Source: an uncultured Selenomonadales bacterium (GTDB taxonomy: Bacteria > Bacillota > Negativicutes > Selenomonadales > Selenomonadaceae). From it: 64,000 nt of DNA. The position numbers were made by a program, and so were the translations under genes. The notes under the pieces are model-generated. The model was given only the letters and a program-made list of their open reading frames with translations, was not told where the DNA came from and ran no database searches. Positions 15,724 to 23,375 of the stretch are shown here, piece by piece. Position 1 is the first letter of the stretch; each line of letters opens with the position of its first letter. The stretch spans positions 50,964-114,963 of the forward strand of contig OMYB01000011.1 of NCBI GenBank assembly GCA_900315155.1, written 5' to 3'.

Positions 15724-16470
15724 ATGGAACTTTCTCTTTCCGGCTTGCTCGCGCACCTGCTGCCGCTCGGCTGTGTCGTGGCGGCTTCGTTTTTACAATC
15801 GCTCACGGGCTTCGGGCTTGCCATCGTGCTCGCACCGCTCTTGATGTTCTTTTATGACGCCAAAGAGGTCGTCTCGCTCGTGCTGCTCATCTGCGTCACG
15901 GGCAACCTCGTGCAGGGCGTGATGCATGTCCGCGATGCCGACAGGAAACTCGTGGCCTGCCTGTTCGCTGGCGTTATCCTCGGGCAGCCGCTGGGAGCCT
16001 GGATTTTCTTTACCCTCTCCAGTGACACGCTGAAATTCTGCATCAACGCCATGGTGCTCGCCTCGCTGCTGCTCACCGGCATCACGCACGCGCGTTTCCG
16101 CGAGACCAACGCCAACGCCGTCAAAACCGGTGTGCTCTCCGGCATCACCTCGGCTACGACCGGCATGGGCGGGCCGCCGTTTCTCCTGTACATGGCGCAC
16201 ACGCGCATCCCGCCCCAGACGCTGCGGGCGACGTGTTTCGCGTTTTTCTTCCTCTGCAATATCGCGTCGCTCGCCTCACACGCCATCGGCGGGATGCCCG
16301 TCACGTTCGTACTGACGGAGTACGTCTACCTGCTGCCCGGCCTCGCCGCCGGCATCCTGCTCGGCGACGCACTGTTCCCATACCTGCCGAAAACCTGGAT
16401 CCGCAAATCCATCAACATCCTGCTGCTCGTGACCTCCCTCGTCGGCATGGGCGAAGTGCTGCTGAAGTAA
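15724..16470 (+). CDS. TSUP family permease (sulfite exporter TauE/SafE)
   Basis: The 248-residue integral membrane protein has about eight hydrophobic helices in two related halves. The family motif appears as FLQSLTGFGLAIVLAPLLM at the N-terminus and SGITSATTGMGGPPFLLYM in the second half. TSUP proteins move small organic sulfonates, sulfite or related anions across the inner membrane; the substrate here is unknown. AGGAGA lies before the ATG. Two fragments of very similar genes are found at 6766-6877 (3' end) and 17388-17440 (internal). Confidence 0.92.
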   Translation: MELSLSGLLAHLLPLGCVVAASFLQSLTGFGLAIVLAPLLMFFYDAKEVVSLVLLICVTGNLVQGVMHVRDADRKLVACLFAGVILGQPLGAWIFFTLSSDTLKFCINAMVLASLLLTGITHARFRETNANAVKTGVLSGITSATTGMGGPPFLLYMAHTRIPPQTLRATCFAFFFLCNIASLASHAIGGMPVTFVLTEYVYLLPGLAAGILLGDALFPYLPKTWIRKSINILLLVTSLVGMGEVLLK

Positions 16471-16546
16471 TCTGTCGGCTGTGCTGTTTCAGCGCTTTGG
16501 GGACTCATCTCAATAGTTGCCGAGCTACGACACACTACCATAAACA

Positions 16547-16587
16547 AAAGGACGGAACCACACCATCGCGATTCCGTCCTTTTTATC
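16547..16587 (+). terminator. Hairpin, copy 3 of the repeated terminator-like element
   Basis: AAAAGGACGGAACC and a matching ATTCCGTCCTTTTT arm end in a T-run about 80 bp after the TSUP stop, a good rho-independent terminator shape. Confidence 0.75.
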
Positions 16588-16604
16588 CAAAGTACCACGC
16601 CTCC

Positions 16605-16845
16605 TCATCTGCCCGATGCCAGCCGCCACAGGCTCGCGAGGGACAGTCCGAGGGAGACAGCGGGCTGCTCCAACGCTGTGAAGTAGTTGGACACGCAGAT
16701 GTCGACCCATTTCACGAGGTACGAGAGCGCGAAAATGGACAGCGCCGTGAGCGTCAAATCCATAAGGGCCGTGTCGCCGGGCTTGATGAAAAACGTCAGC
16801 GCCCAGGGACCCGCGACCTGCAGCAGCGCGAGCGCTACTTTTCAT
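16605..16845 (-). pseudogene. MATE efflux transporter fragment
   Basis: About 75 residues on the minus strand (LLQVAGPWALTFFIKPGD, then DLTLTALSIFALSYLVKWVD and SNYFTALEQPAVSLGLSLA) match the late transmembrane helices of MATE multidrug exporters. The preceding ~350 residues and the true C-terminus are missing; the frame starts inside the end of the Rrf2 gene. Confidence 0.65.
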
Positions 16846-17294
16846 GCAGTCTGATGTTCTTTGGCAATAAATGTTTCCGTATCCTCGATAACATCGGCGA
16901 GTGTCAGGCGCGACATCTGCTGTTCCATGGCGCTCTGCACCTCTGCCAGCCGCCCATCCATGACGTGATGGATGTTACGGCCAACGGGGCAGGCGGCATT
17001 CGGGTTCTCGTGAAAATGGAAGAGCTGCCCGTCAGCCACGGGATCGACGGCCTGGTACACATCGAGCAGCGTGATATCCTTCGCCGCGCGCGCCAGCTTC
17101 ACACCGCCGTTGCCACCGCGCTGCACGATAATGAGGCCGGCCTTTTTCAGCTGACGGAAAAGGTTGCGCACGACAACGGGATTGACGCCGACACTGCCAG
17201 CGATGGTCTCGCTGTTGAGCTGCATCTGCCCGGCCAGCACCTCAACACACGTCAGGACATGAACCGCCATCGTAAAACGGCTGGAAATCTGCAT
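16842..17294 (-). CDS. Rrf2-family transcriptional regulator
   Basis: The 150-residue protein has MQISSRFTMAVHVLTCVEVL, the recognition segment GVNPVVVRNLFRQLKKAGLI, the wing RGGNGGVKLARAAKDITLLD and the VYQAVDPVADGQLFHFH linker typical of YwnA-like Rrf2 proteins. Only one late cysteine exists, so an Fe-S cluster of IscR type is not expected. It has AAGGAGA before the ATG and a strong promoter with a TGTAA-ATA-TTACA dyad. The first ~30 residues of a second copy, with its promoter, survive at 20924-21085. Confidence 0.92.
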   Translation of the reverse strand: MQISSRFTMAVHVLTCVEVLAGQMQLNSETIAGSVGVNPVVVRNLFRQLKKAGLIIVQRGGNGGVKLARAAKDITLLDVYQAVDPVADGQLFHFHENPNAACPVGRNIHHVMDGRLAEVQSAMEQQMSRLTLADVIEDTETFIAKEHQTA

Positions 17295-17320
17295 AGTGAA
17301 GCCATCTCCTTGATTGTATT

Positions 17321-17365
17321 TGTAAATATTACAGACACTATAACACAAGCATATTGTAATGTCAA
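17321..17365 (-). promoter_or_regulatory. Rrf2 promoter and TGTAA dyad
   Basis: On the minus strand TTGACA (17360-17365) and TATAGT (17337-17342) are 17 nt apart, and TGTAATATTTACA (17321-17333) forms a 5-bp-arm dyad just downstream, as expected for autoregulation. Confidence 0.75.
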
Positions 17366-17387
17366 TGATTACAAATTCATCATTCGA

Positions 17388-17440
17388 TTTATGACGCCAA
17401 AGAAGTTGTCTTGCTCGTGCTGCTCATCTGCGTCACGGGC
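17388..17440 (+). pseudogene. TSUP permease internal fragment
   Basis: Fifty-three bases match positions 15853-15905 of the intact TSUP gene, coding YDAKEV then LVLLICVTG, with about five changes. The segment lies between the Rrf2 promoter and the MFS gene and has no start or stop of its own. Confidence 0.8.
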
Positions 17441-17442
17441 AT

Positions 17443-18639
17443 TCATCCTGCTTGCGGCAAAACATCCACCACGCGGGTCTTGCACCAGAATGCACAGAGC
17501 AGAAGCAATGCACCGACGACGAAAAACATGTGCGCGAAGCCGATCCAAGCCGTCAGCTGGCCGCCAATGAAAGCCCCCGTAAACATGCCGATAAACTGCG
17601 CCGACTGGTTGAAACCGTAGATACGGCCGAGGCAGGACGAGGGTGTCATCTTACGGATGGTATCATTCGTGGCCGGGATGAGGCCCGCCATCGCGATACC
17701 GTGGATAAAGCGCAGGACGCCGAGCTGCAGCGGTGTCGTCACCAGCCCTTGCGGAAAGGAAACCATCCCCGCCAGCGTCAGCGAGCCCAGCAGCACCCGA
17801 TGGGCACCGATCGTATCCGACATATGCCCGAGGCGCGAGGCAAACAGCATGCTCGCAAGACCCGAGCAGGAGAACACAAAGCCCGACACCACAGCGAGAT
17901 GCTCCGTATCGGGCGCAATCTCCGCGACGTACACGGTGAGCATCGGCTGCACGCAGGTGATGGAAAAATGCATAAGGAACGTCGTGAGAAACACCGCAAG
18001 CGTAGCCGTCCGGTACGGCAGCCCCGCAAACGTCTCCCGCGTACTCATGGCCACGGTCGCAGCCGGAGCAGGCCGCCGCGTCTCGTGCAGGAACGTCAGT
18101 GCCAGGCAGCCGAGCAGGCAGAGCGAGCCGATGAGGAAAAAGCTATGCCGATAGCCGATGACCTCCGAAAGCCCGCCGCCAAAGACCGGCCCGAGCAGAC
18201 CGCCTGTCACCTGTGAAGCGAAGAACATGCTCATCGCCCATCCGGACTTGTCGCGCGGTGTCTCGGCCGCGATGAGCGGCACGACCGCCGCCTGAAAACC
18301 GCTCATCGCGCCCTGCAGCAGGCGCAGTCCCGCGAGCTGCCAGACGCTCTGCGCAAAGCCGAGCGCAATCATGATAAGCCCCAGCCAGCCCGAGGCGCGC
18401 AAAATCATCGGTTTCCGCCCATATTTATCGGCGAGCCGTCCCCATATCGGCGAAAAAATCGCCAGCGAAACAAAATTACAGCCGAACACGATACCCGACC
18501 AGCGCGCCACATCCTCTGGCGCCTCGACGCCGAGCTCCTGAATATACAGCGGCAGGATCGGTGCCATCTGACTCATGCCCACCGACACAATAAAGGATGC
18601 CATACAACAGATAAAAAGGTTGCGTTGCCACATAGCCAT
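17443..18639 (-). CDS. MFS multidrug efflux transporter
   Basis: The 398-residue protein has 12 predicted helices and the drug:H+ antiporter signature: PLYIQELGVE in helix 1, motif A GRLADKYGRKPMI after helix 2, RLLQGAMSGFQAAVVPLIA (motif C-like region) and a second-half motif RLGHMSDTIGAHR. The length is normal, so unlike the MFS gene at 12342 it appears intact. Start MAMWQRN (18639) is chosen because AGAGGTG lies 9 nt upstream; a GTG twelve bases earlier overlaps it. Its last codons end next to the TSUP fragment. Confidence 0.9.
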   Translation of the reverse strand: MAMWQRNLFICCMASFIVSVGMSQMAPILPLYIQELGVEAPEDVARWSGIVFGCNFVSLAIFSPIWGRLADKYGRKPMILRASGWLGLIMIALGFAQSVWQLAGLRLLQGAMSGFQAAVVPLIAAETPRDKSGWAMSMFFASQVTGGLLGPVFGGGLSEVIGYRHSFFLIGSLCLLGCLALTFLHETRRPAPAATVAMSTRETFAGLPYRTATLAVFLTTFLMHFSITCVQPMLTVYVAEIAPDTEHLAVVSGFVFSCSGLASMLFASRLGHMSDTIGAHRVLLGSLTLAGMVSFPQGLVTTPLQLGVLRFIHGIAMAGLIPATNDTIRKMTPSSCLGRIYGFNQSAQFIGMFTGAFIGGQLTAWIGFAHMFFVVGALLLLCAFWCKTRVVDVLPQAG

Positions 18640-18726
18640 GGAAAATTTCACCTCTTTCTCTCATTCGCCATTTTTCCCGCCGTTCCTCCCCCTGAAGGAG
18701 TGATAAAATATCTCCCACTGCTGTAG

Positions 18727-18767
18727 AAAAAACGACTCCGGACAAAATGCCCGAAGTCGTTTTTTTC
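18727..18767. terminator. Bidirectional hairpin terminator
   Basis: AAAAAACGACTCCGG and CCCGAAGTCGTTTTTTT pair around an 8-nt loop, with A-runs and T-runs on both sides. It would end transcription from the NAD(P)-binding gene on the minus strand. Confidence 0.75.
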
Positions 18768-18795
18768 GTCATGCGTCAGCTTTATCTAAGGGGGA

Positions 18796-19425
18796 TTACG
18801 CACGGACGAGGGAGATGCGCTGCTGGATGTGGTTGCCTTTCTCGATCTCGTCGACGAAACCGATGGCGTAGTCGGCGTAGCTGATGATGCTCTCACCCTT
18901 GCTGTTCAGCGTGAGCTCCTCACCGCCGAGGATGTATTTACCCGTGCGCTCGCCTTCGGCCTGGAAATCACCGGCCGGGCTCACGTACGTCCAACGCACA
19001 TCCTTGCGCTCGCGCAGCTCAGCGAGCTGCTTGACCTGGGCACCGGCGAGCAGCTTAAACTCCTCGGGGAAATCTGGCGTGTCGATAACCTGCACCGTGT
19101 GCTCCGGGTTCACATAGAGCGAGCCGGCGCCGCCGACGATGACGAGACGCGTATCACTGCCTGCGAGGATGTCGCAGAGATGGGCGAGCGTCGTGGAGTG
19201 CTGCGGCAGCAGTTCCGGCTTCCAGGCGCCAAACGCATCGACGACCACATCGAAACCCTTGAGATCCTCGCTCGTGAGATCGAAGATATCCTTGACGACG
19301 AATTGCTTCGCGTCCGTCTTGTTCTCCCCACGGACGAACGCCGTGACATCCAAACCGCGCCCGAGTGCCTCCGTGATGACTTTGCGTGCGACACGACCAT
19401 TAGCGGCTACAACTGCGATTTTCAT
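18796..19425 (-). CDS. NAD(P)H-binding protein (YwnB-like atypical SDR)
   Basis: The 209-residue protein starts MKIAVVAANGRVARKVITEA, in which the usual GxxGxxG is altered to AANGRVA, followed by FDVVVDAFGAWKPE and RLVIVGGAGSLYVNPEHT. This is the BVR-B/YwnB type of NAD(P)-binding fold. Its substrate is unknown; relatives are stress-induced quinone or flavin reductases. AAGGAG precedes the ATG at 19425. It is transcribed alone from a promoter with a CATGTA dyad. Confidence 0.85.
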   Translation of the reverse strand: MKIAVVAANGRVARKVITEALGRGLDVTAFVRGENKTDAKQFVVKDIFDLTSEDLKGFDVVVDAFGAWKPELLPQHSTTLAHLCDILAGSDTRLVIVGGAGSLYVNPEHTVQVIDTPDFPEEFKLLAGAQVKQLAELRERKDVRWTYVSPAGDFQAEGERTGKYILGGEELTLNSKGESIISYADYAIGFVDEIEKGNHIQQRISLVRA

Positions 19426-19495
19426 GATGCATTTCTCCTTTGCTTGTTGAAACATGATATGGTTGATTTGATGTATCAATCTTGATTACATGTAT

Positions 19496-19524
19496 AGAAT
19501 AGCATGTATTTGAAGTAGTGTCAA
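19496..19524 (-). promoter_or_regulatory. Promoter with TACATG dyad
   Basis: On the minus strand TTGACA (19519-19524) and TATTCT (19496-19501) are 17 nt apart. ATACATG and CATGTAT flank the -10 box, so a regulator could sit directly on the promoter. Confidence 0.65.
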
Positions 19525-19843
19525 TACATACATCAAAACTTTTTGTAAATTTTATTGATACGCCACATTGTCAAACACGCAACGCAAAAGCCCGACTGCC
19601 GCCGCACAGGCAACAATCGGGCTTAACGCAGTTTATATAAAGGAACCCGCTTCCGAATCCGGCATCGATCAGGCGCTCGGTGCTTGACGCAAAACAAACC
19701 ACTTTGAATCAAAAAATACCCTCGTCCCGATGATTCTACCATATCGAACAAGGGTTTGAAAATTTTCTTTCCTCAATAAAATCCGACATCCATTCCGTCA
19801 ATTTCTCAAACGGCAGATCATGGTCGTGGACATTTCTGATGTT
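19525..19843. other. Intergenic stretch with one hairpin
   Basis: No gene is evident. AAGCCCGA / TCGGGCTT (19588-19624) could form a weak terminator. On the minus strand a 30-codon frame (HDHDLPFEKLTEWMSDFIEE) near 19740-19840 has no start signal and no recognised family. Confidence 0.4.
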
Positions 19844-20923
19844 TCACTCTCTTAGGATCTGATCTATACTCTCGCGCCCGAGCAACAAGATGCCTTCCTT
19901 CGTTGCTTGCTGCACGAGCTCCTCGCTAAATCCCCAAAAGGAGCACAAGGCATAGTGCAGGCGGCCTGGATATTTTTCCAGCGGGAATTTTCCGCGCATG
20001 CGGTGGAGTACGGAGAGGCCGACCCCCTCCTTCCGATATTTGCACTCACAGAGCAAGTAGTCCTCCGCCTTGGCATCCGCGGCGACGATGTCGATTTCCT
20101 CGGCTACCGTCCGTTTCTTGCTGCCATCGGTATGCGTGACTTTGTCCCACCAGCGTCCGGCTTTCGTGAAATGGAACGGTAACGCGTCCTGCCGGTTCAG
20201 GCAGCGCAAAGCTTCCAGAGCGACTCGCTCGAAGGTCTGTGAAACAAATTCTTGCAAGCCGGGCGCAATCTGATAGCGATAAAGCCCTTCCCCATTTCCA
20301 ACTGCGATGTCCGAGGCGTTGCCATAGCAGAACGCGTACCAGAAACGGAAGAAATCATCAGCGATCCGGTAAAGTCCCCTGCCACGCGCCGTGCGTTCCC
20401 TCGGCAGCGCCAATACGGAAAACTCCCGCGTAACCAAACCGAGCTCGATGAGGTTGCGCAGGTACGCGTTGATCTTCGCGCTGTTCAGCTGCGTGCGTTC
20501 GTGGATGGCATTCAGCGTCGTGCAGCCTTGGGCGATGGCCTCGATGATGACGTTGTAGACCGCCGTCTCCCGGAGTTCCTGATGCAGCAGGAACTCGACC
20601 TCACTGGCCAGGATGCTGCCGCGTTTCAAAATCTGCGCTTCAACATTTTTTTCGATTGTCGCATCGTCATCGAATTGCTGCAAATAATGCGGAATGCCAC
20701 CGAGGATGGCATAATACGTCAGCTGCGTCTCCAACGAGCTGTGTGGGAAAAATCCGCGCGTCTCTCGGAACGAAAGCGGCTGCAAGCGATAAATTCCCGT
20801 GGCGCGACCATACAAAGGATTCTTCTCTCCAAGCAGTTCTCGCTCGATGAAGCTGATGGAACTGCCACAGAGGATCAGCATGACGTTCTCTCGCTGCAGC
20901 ACATCGTCCCAGAGATTTTGCAG
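19844..20923 (-). pseudogene. ATPase_2/DUF234 protein, N-terminally truncated
   Basis: About 360 residues remain of a second protein of the same family as the one at 340-1758: LILCGSSISFIERELLGEKN, then GRATGIYRLQPLSFRE, the winged-helix part ELRETAVYNVIIEAIAQG, and the nuclease-like end AEEIDIVAADAKAEDYLLCE with C-K-Y after it. The first ~110 residues with Walker A and Walker B are gone. The frame instead reads back into the N-terminal stump of an Rrf2 gene at about 20924, so the two genes were joined by a deletion and ATP hydrolysis should be lost. Confidence 0.85.
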
Positions 20924-21014
20924 TCGTCTCGCTGTTGAGCTGCATCTGCCCGTCCAGCACATGGACGCACGTCAGTACATGGACGGCGATGGTAAAGCGG
21001 CTGGATATCTGCAT
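20924..21014 (-). pseudogene. Rrf2 regulator, N-terminal stump
   Basis: MQISSRFTIAVHVLTCVHVL followed by DGQMQLNSETTA repeats the first ~30 residues of the Rrf2 gene at 16842-17294 with few changes, including the ribosome binding site. It then breaks into the ATPase remnant in another frame. DNA binding would be impossible. Confidence 0.88.
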
Positions 21015-21056
21015 GATGATCGACCTCCCTTTGCTGTATCTATGAAAATTACATAT

Positions 21057-21085
21057 AATATAGCACGAGACAACCGTAATGTCAA
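21057..21085 (-). promoter_or_regulatory. Retained promoter of the Rrf2 stump
   Basis: On the minus strand TTGACA (21080-21085) and TATATT (21057-21062) are 17 nt apart, mirroring the layout of the intact Rrf2 promoter at 17337-17365. It may still transcribe the truncated ATPase remnant. Confidence 0.65.
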
Positions 21086-21129
21086 TCATTACTTCTGTTT
21101 TCTAAAGTCCGCTGCACTTCGACGTGATT

Positions 21130-21363
21130 CTATTTCCGCAGAAGAATTTCTTGGTCGTTTACAACCGTCATCCCCTGCTTCCCGCTTTTCGCGAGTTGTG
21201 CCATCGCACAAGCAACGTCCATCAGTTGATAGTCATGGTCGACACGCCATTGCTGCGCCTTGCCTCCCGCCTGCTTCTTCGACGTGCCGAGGCTGGAGAA
21301 CAGGACATCGCCCTGCACGAGCTCCCTCCACGCCTCAGGCTGCTCAAAACTTCATCCGCCACC
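21130..21363 (-). pseudogene. NAD(P)-binding protein, internally deleted copy B
   Basis: The minus strand reads FEQPEAWRELVQGDVLFSSL, GTSKKQAGGKAQQWRVDHDY and then jumps to MDVACAMAQLAKSGKQGM and NDQEILLRK, the end of the same protein. Compared with the intact gene at 9704-10354 the first ~55 residues and a block of about 85 residues are missing. The sequence differs from copy A and from the intact gene, so it comes from a third paralogue. Confidence 0.85.
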
Positions 21364-21531
21364 TGAGCCGCGTCGATGCGCACGGTATGCTCACATTCGC
21401 GCCGCATCTCTGAACCATCCTAATACGGGCATCCTTTCCGGGGCATGCGATGATTCTCGCAAGCGAATATTAGTAAATGTAGAAAATCTGCTTTTCCAGG
21501 AATTCTGCCAATCGATCCATTAGATCATCCA

Positions 21532-22329
21532 TCAGGAACGCCGTCTGCCATGGCGGCATCCCATACCGTGTCCCATCCCATGACTGCCGCAGCCAGTTCC
21601 ATGAACCGCCTGCCCGCGATGACAGCTGGCATCCTCCAGCTGACTCTGGAGCGCCCCCGCCACGAGCTCAGCGGCAGCCCGGTCACAGATGCCTTTGACG
21701 CCGGCGTAAAGAGCGATGCCGGACGTTTGGAGCATGTCGCGAGCAGTAGCTCCGATGCCGCCGCAAATGACGGCATCCACATCCAGCGCTGTCAGGAAAT
21801 CTACGATCGCACGATGGCCCTGTTCTTGCGTACTGACAATCTCACTAGCTGTGATGGTATTTTTTTCCACCGTATAAAGCTTGAACGCCTCACTCTTGCC
21901 GAAGTGCTGATCGATGACATCGTCCGCATAGGGAACGGCGATCTTCATCCTAGCCCCTTTTCCCTGCAGCTGCCTGCGCCGTGCCCAGCGCGGACAGCCC
22001 CAGCGATGCCGATCTGGACGCTCTGCATCCATCGCGCAAAGTTCATAGTTCCCGCCTGTGACCTGCAAAGGGCGTCCATACACCAGCGCTGCTGCCAGTT
22101 TTTTCCGCGCCTCGCTGTAGATCGCCTGCGCGGTCGTGCGCGCCACTTCCATGCTGGCTGCGCATTCTGCTTGCGAGCAGCCCTCCAGATCAATCAAGCG
22201 GATGGCCTCATACTCCTCTGCCGACAGCACCATCAATTCCTCTGTCCGAGCCTCTGACGCCGCGACCGGCCCATAGCACTCCCATTCTGGCAACTGATAG
22301 ACCTTGCGCTCCTTTACCGGTCTTGCCAT
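21532..22329 (-). CDS. DUF134 - NifX/NifB-type Fe-Mo cofactor binding fusion
   Basis: The 265-residue protein has two parts. Residues 1-100 are a DUF134 helix-turn-helix module (MARPVKERKVYQLPEWECYG, AEEYEAIRLIDLEGCSQAEC, YSEARKKLAAALVYGRPLQV). From about residue 127, MKIAVPYADDVIDQHFGKSE begins a NifX/NafY-like ribonuclease-H-fold domain with DAVICGGIGATARDML. The tail is rich in Cys, His, Gly and Met (CGSHGMGHGMGCRHG). The family binds iron-molybdenum or iron-sulfur clusters, and the DUF134 part probably binds DNA. An internal ribosome site (AGGGGC before MKI) leaves open a second, shorter product. It lies 50 bp after the related gene at 22380. Confidence 0.87.
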   Translation of the reverse strand: MARPVKERKVYQLPEWECYGPVAASEARTEELMVLSAEEYEAIRLIDLEGCSQAECAASMEVARTTAQAIYSEARKKLAAALVYGRPLQVTGGNYELCAMDAERPDRHRWGCPRWARRRQLQGKGARMKIAVPYADDVIDQHFGKSEAFKLYTVEKNTITASEIVSTQEQGHRAIVDFLTALDVDAVICGGIGATARDMLQTSGIALYAGVKGICDRAAAELVAGALQSQLEDASCHRGQAVHGTGCGSHGMGHGMGCRHGRRRS

Positions 22330-22379
22330 CTCCCCACCTCCTGCAAAAATCGGATACTTCCCATCGGATGGTACAGATT

Positions 22380-22853
22380 TCAGCGACCACCCCGGCCCAT
22401 GCCGCGGCCTTTGCCCTGGCCCATGCCGTGACCGCCTTGGCCATGGCCATGCATCCCGCAGCCTTCCCCGTGATGTTCCTGGCCATGATGACCGCAGCCC
22501 TCGCCATGATGCCCATGCCCATGATGGTCACACGTTGCTGCGGACTGGCTGACCAGTTTGTCGGCCACCAGATCTGCTGCCGCCTCATCACAGGATCCTT
22601 CGACACCTGCATACAGGCGGATGCCGGCCTGCTGCAACACATCCTGCGCCCCGGCGCCGATACCGCCGCAGATCACGGCATCCGCGCCCTGCGCCTTCAA
22701 GAACTCCCCGAGCGCGCCATGCCCCTGTCCGTTCGTGCTGACGACTTCGCTCGCCGTGATGACGCCATCCTCCACCGTATAGATTTTGAACGCCTCGCTC
22801 TTGCCAAAATGCTGGAAAACCTGGCCGTCTGCATACGTGACTGCAATCTTCAT
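22380..22853 (-). CDS. NifX/NifB-family cluster-binding protein with His-rich tail
   Basis: The 157-residue protein begins MKIAVTYADGQVFQHFGKSE and has DAVICGGIGAGAQDVLQQAG, closely matching the second half of the neighbouring DUF134 fusion. The last ~45 residues are His-, Gly-, Cys- and Met-rich (HHGHGHHGEGCGHHGQEHHG and so on), a metal-storage or metal-relay tail. Such proteins may shuttle Fe-S or other metal clusters; nitrogenase genes are not seen in this window. The ATG at 22853 follows AGGACGGAAG. Promoter TTGACT-17-TATAAT lies at 22977-23005. Confidence 0.87.
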   Translation of the reverse strand: MKIAVTYADGQVFQHFGKSEAFKIYTVEDGVITASEVVSTNGQGHGALGEFLKAQGADAVICGGIGAGAQDVLQQAGIRLYAGVEGSCDEAAADLVADKLVSQSAATCDHHGHGHHGEGCGHHGQEHHGEGCGMHGHGQGGHGMGQGKGRGMGRGGR

Positions 22854-22976
22854 GATTTCTTCCGTCCTTTCTGAGGAAATCCTCGTTCCGTTTGCGGACA
22901 GACGCAACGCTATGGCATCTGTCCGCAGTGGAGCCTCTCAACTGCCGAATCATATTATCGGCTTTTGTCAATAATT

Positions 22977-23005
22977 ATTATATCTATTTTATCGACATAA
23001 GTCAA
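22977..23005 (-). promoter_or_regulatory. Promoter of the NifX-like operon
   Basis: On the minus strand TTGACT (23000-23005) and TATAAT (22977-22982) are 17 nt apart. TTATTGAC occurs both at the -35 and again after the -10, a possible repeated operator. Confidence 0.65.
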
Positions 23006-23127
23006 TAACAAAAATAGCCTAGCTGCGTCGCTGCAAGCACCGGCGAGGATGCGGCGACTACGAATGCCAGCGCCGCCAACCACGTGCAGATGCGCCGCTT
23101 TGTTCCATGTTTCACTCGTTCTTCCAT
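23002..23127 (-). CDS. Short secreted peptide or truncated secreted protein
   Basis: The 41-residue frame reads MEERVKHGTKRRICTWLAAL, AFVVAASSPVLAATQLGYFC, Tyr and stop. It is a textbook signal peptide (basic start, hydrophobic core, ALA-type cleavage site) with only about 8 residues left afterwards. GAGGG lies before the ATG. It is either a tiny exported peptide or, more likely in this neighbourhood, the stump of an exported protein. Confidence 0.45.
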   Translation of the reverse strand: MEERVKHGTKRRICTWLAALAFVVAASSPVLAATQLGYFCY

Positions 23128-23142
23128 GATGCGTTCCCTCAA

Positions 23143-23170
23143 AAATTCTTGCAAGCCGGGCGCAATCTGA
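23143..23170 (-). repeat. 28-bp copy of ATPase gene sequence
   Basis: These 28 bases are identical to 20246-20273, inside the truncated ATPase gene (coding IAPGLQEF). The surrounding bases do not match, so this is a tiny leftover of another copy. Confidence 0.7.
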
Positions 23171-23218
23171 ATATGATTTGACTATTTCTTTATGTAGCAT
23201 ACTCATAAGGCGCAACAA

Positions 23219-23370
23219 TCAAGGAGCTGTCACTTTCAAACCATCTGCCAACAGGTACATGGCCAGTTGGTTCAGGCTTGCCCCTTCCGCCTGCGCGCGC
23301 ATAGCCAAACGTTTATGCAGGCTCCGAGGGATGCGCAGGTTGAACTTGCCGCTGAAATCTTCGTCCTGCG
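23219..23370 (-). pseudogene. HicB-family antitoxin, C-terminal fragment
   Basis: The minus strand reads DEDFSGKFNLRIPRSLHKRL, then RAQAEGASLNQLAMYLLADG and a stop. This is the ribbon-helix-helix end of HicB antitoxins. The N-terminal HicB domain and the toxin hicA are absent, and the frame is cut where the IS21-type element begins. Confidence 0.65.
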
Positions 23371-23375
23371 GTGGC

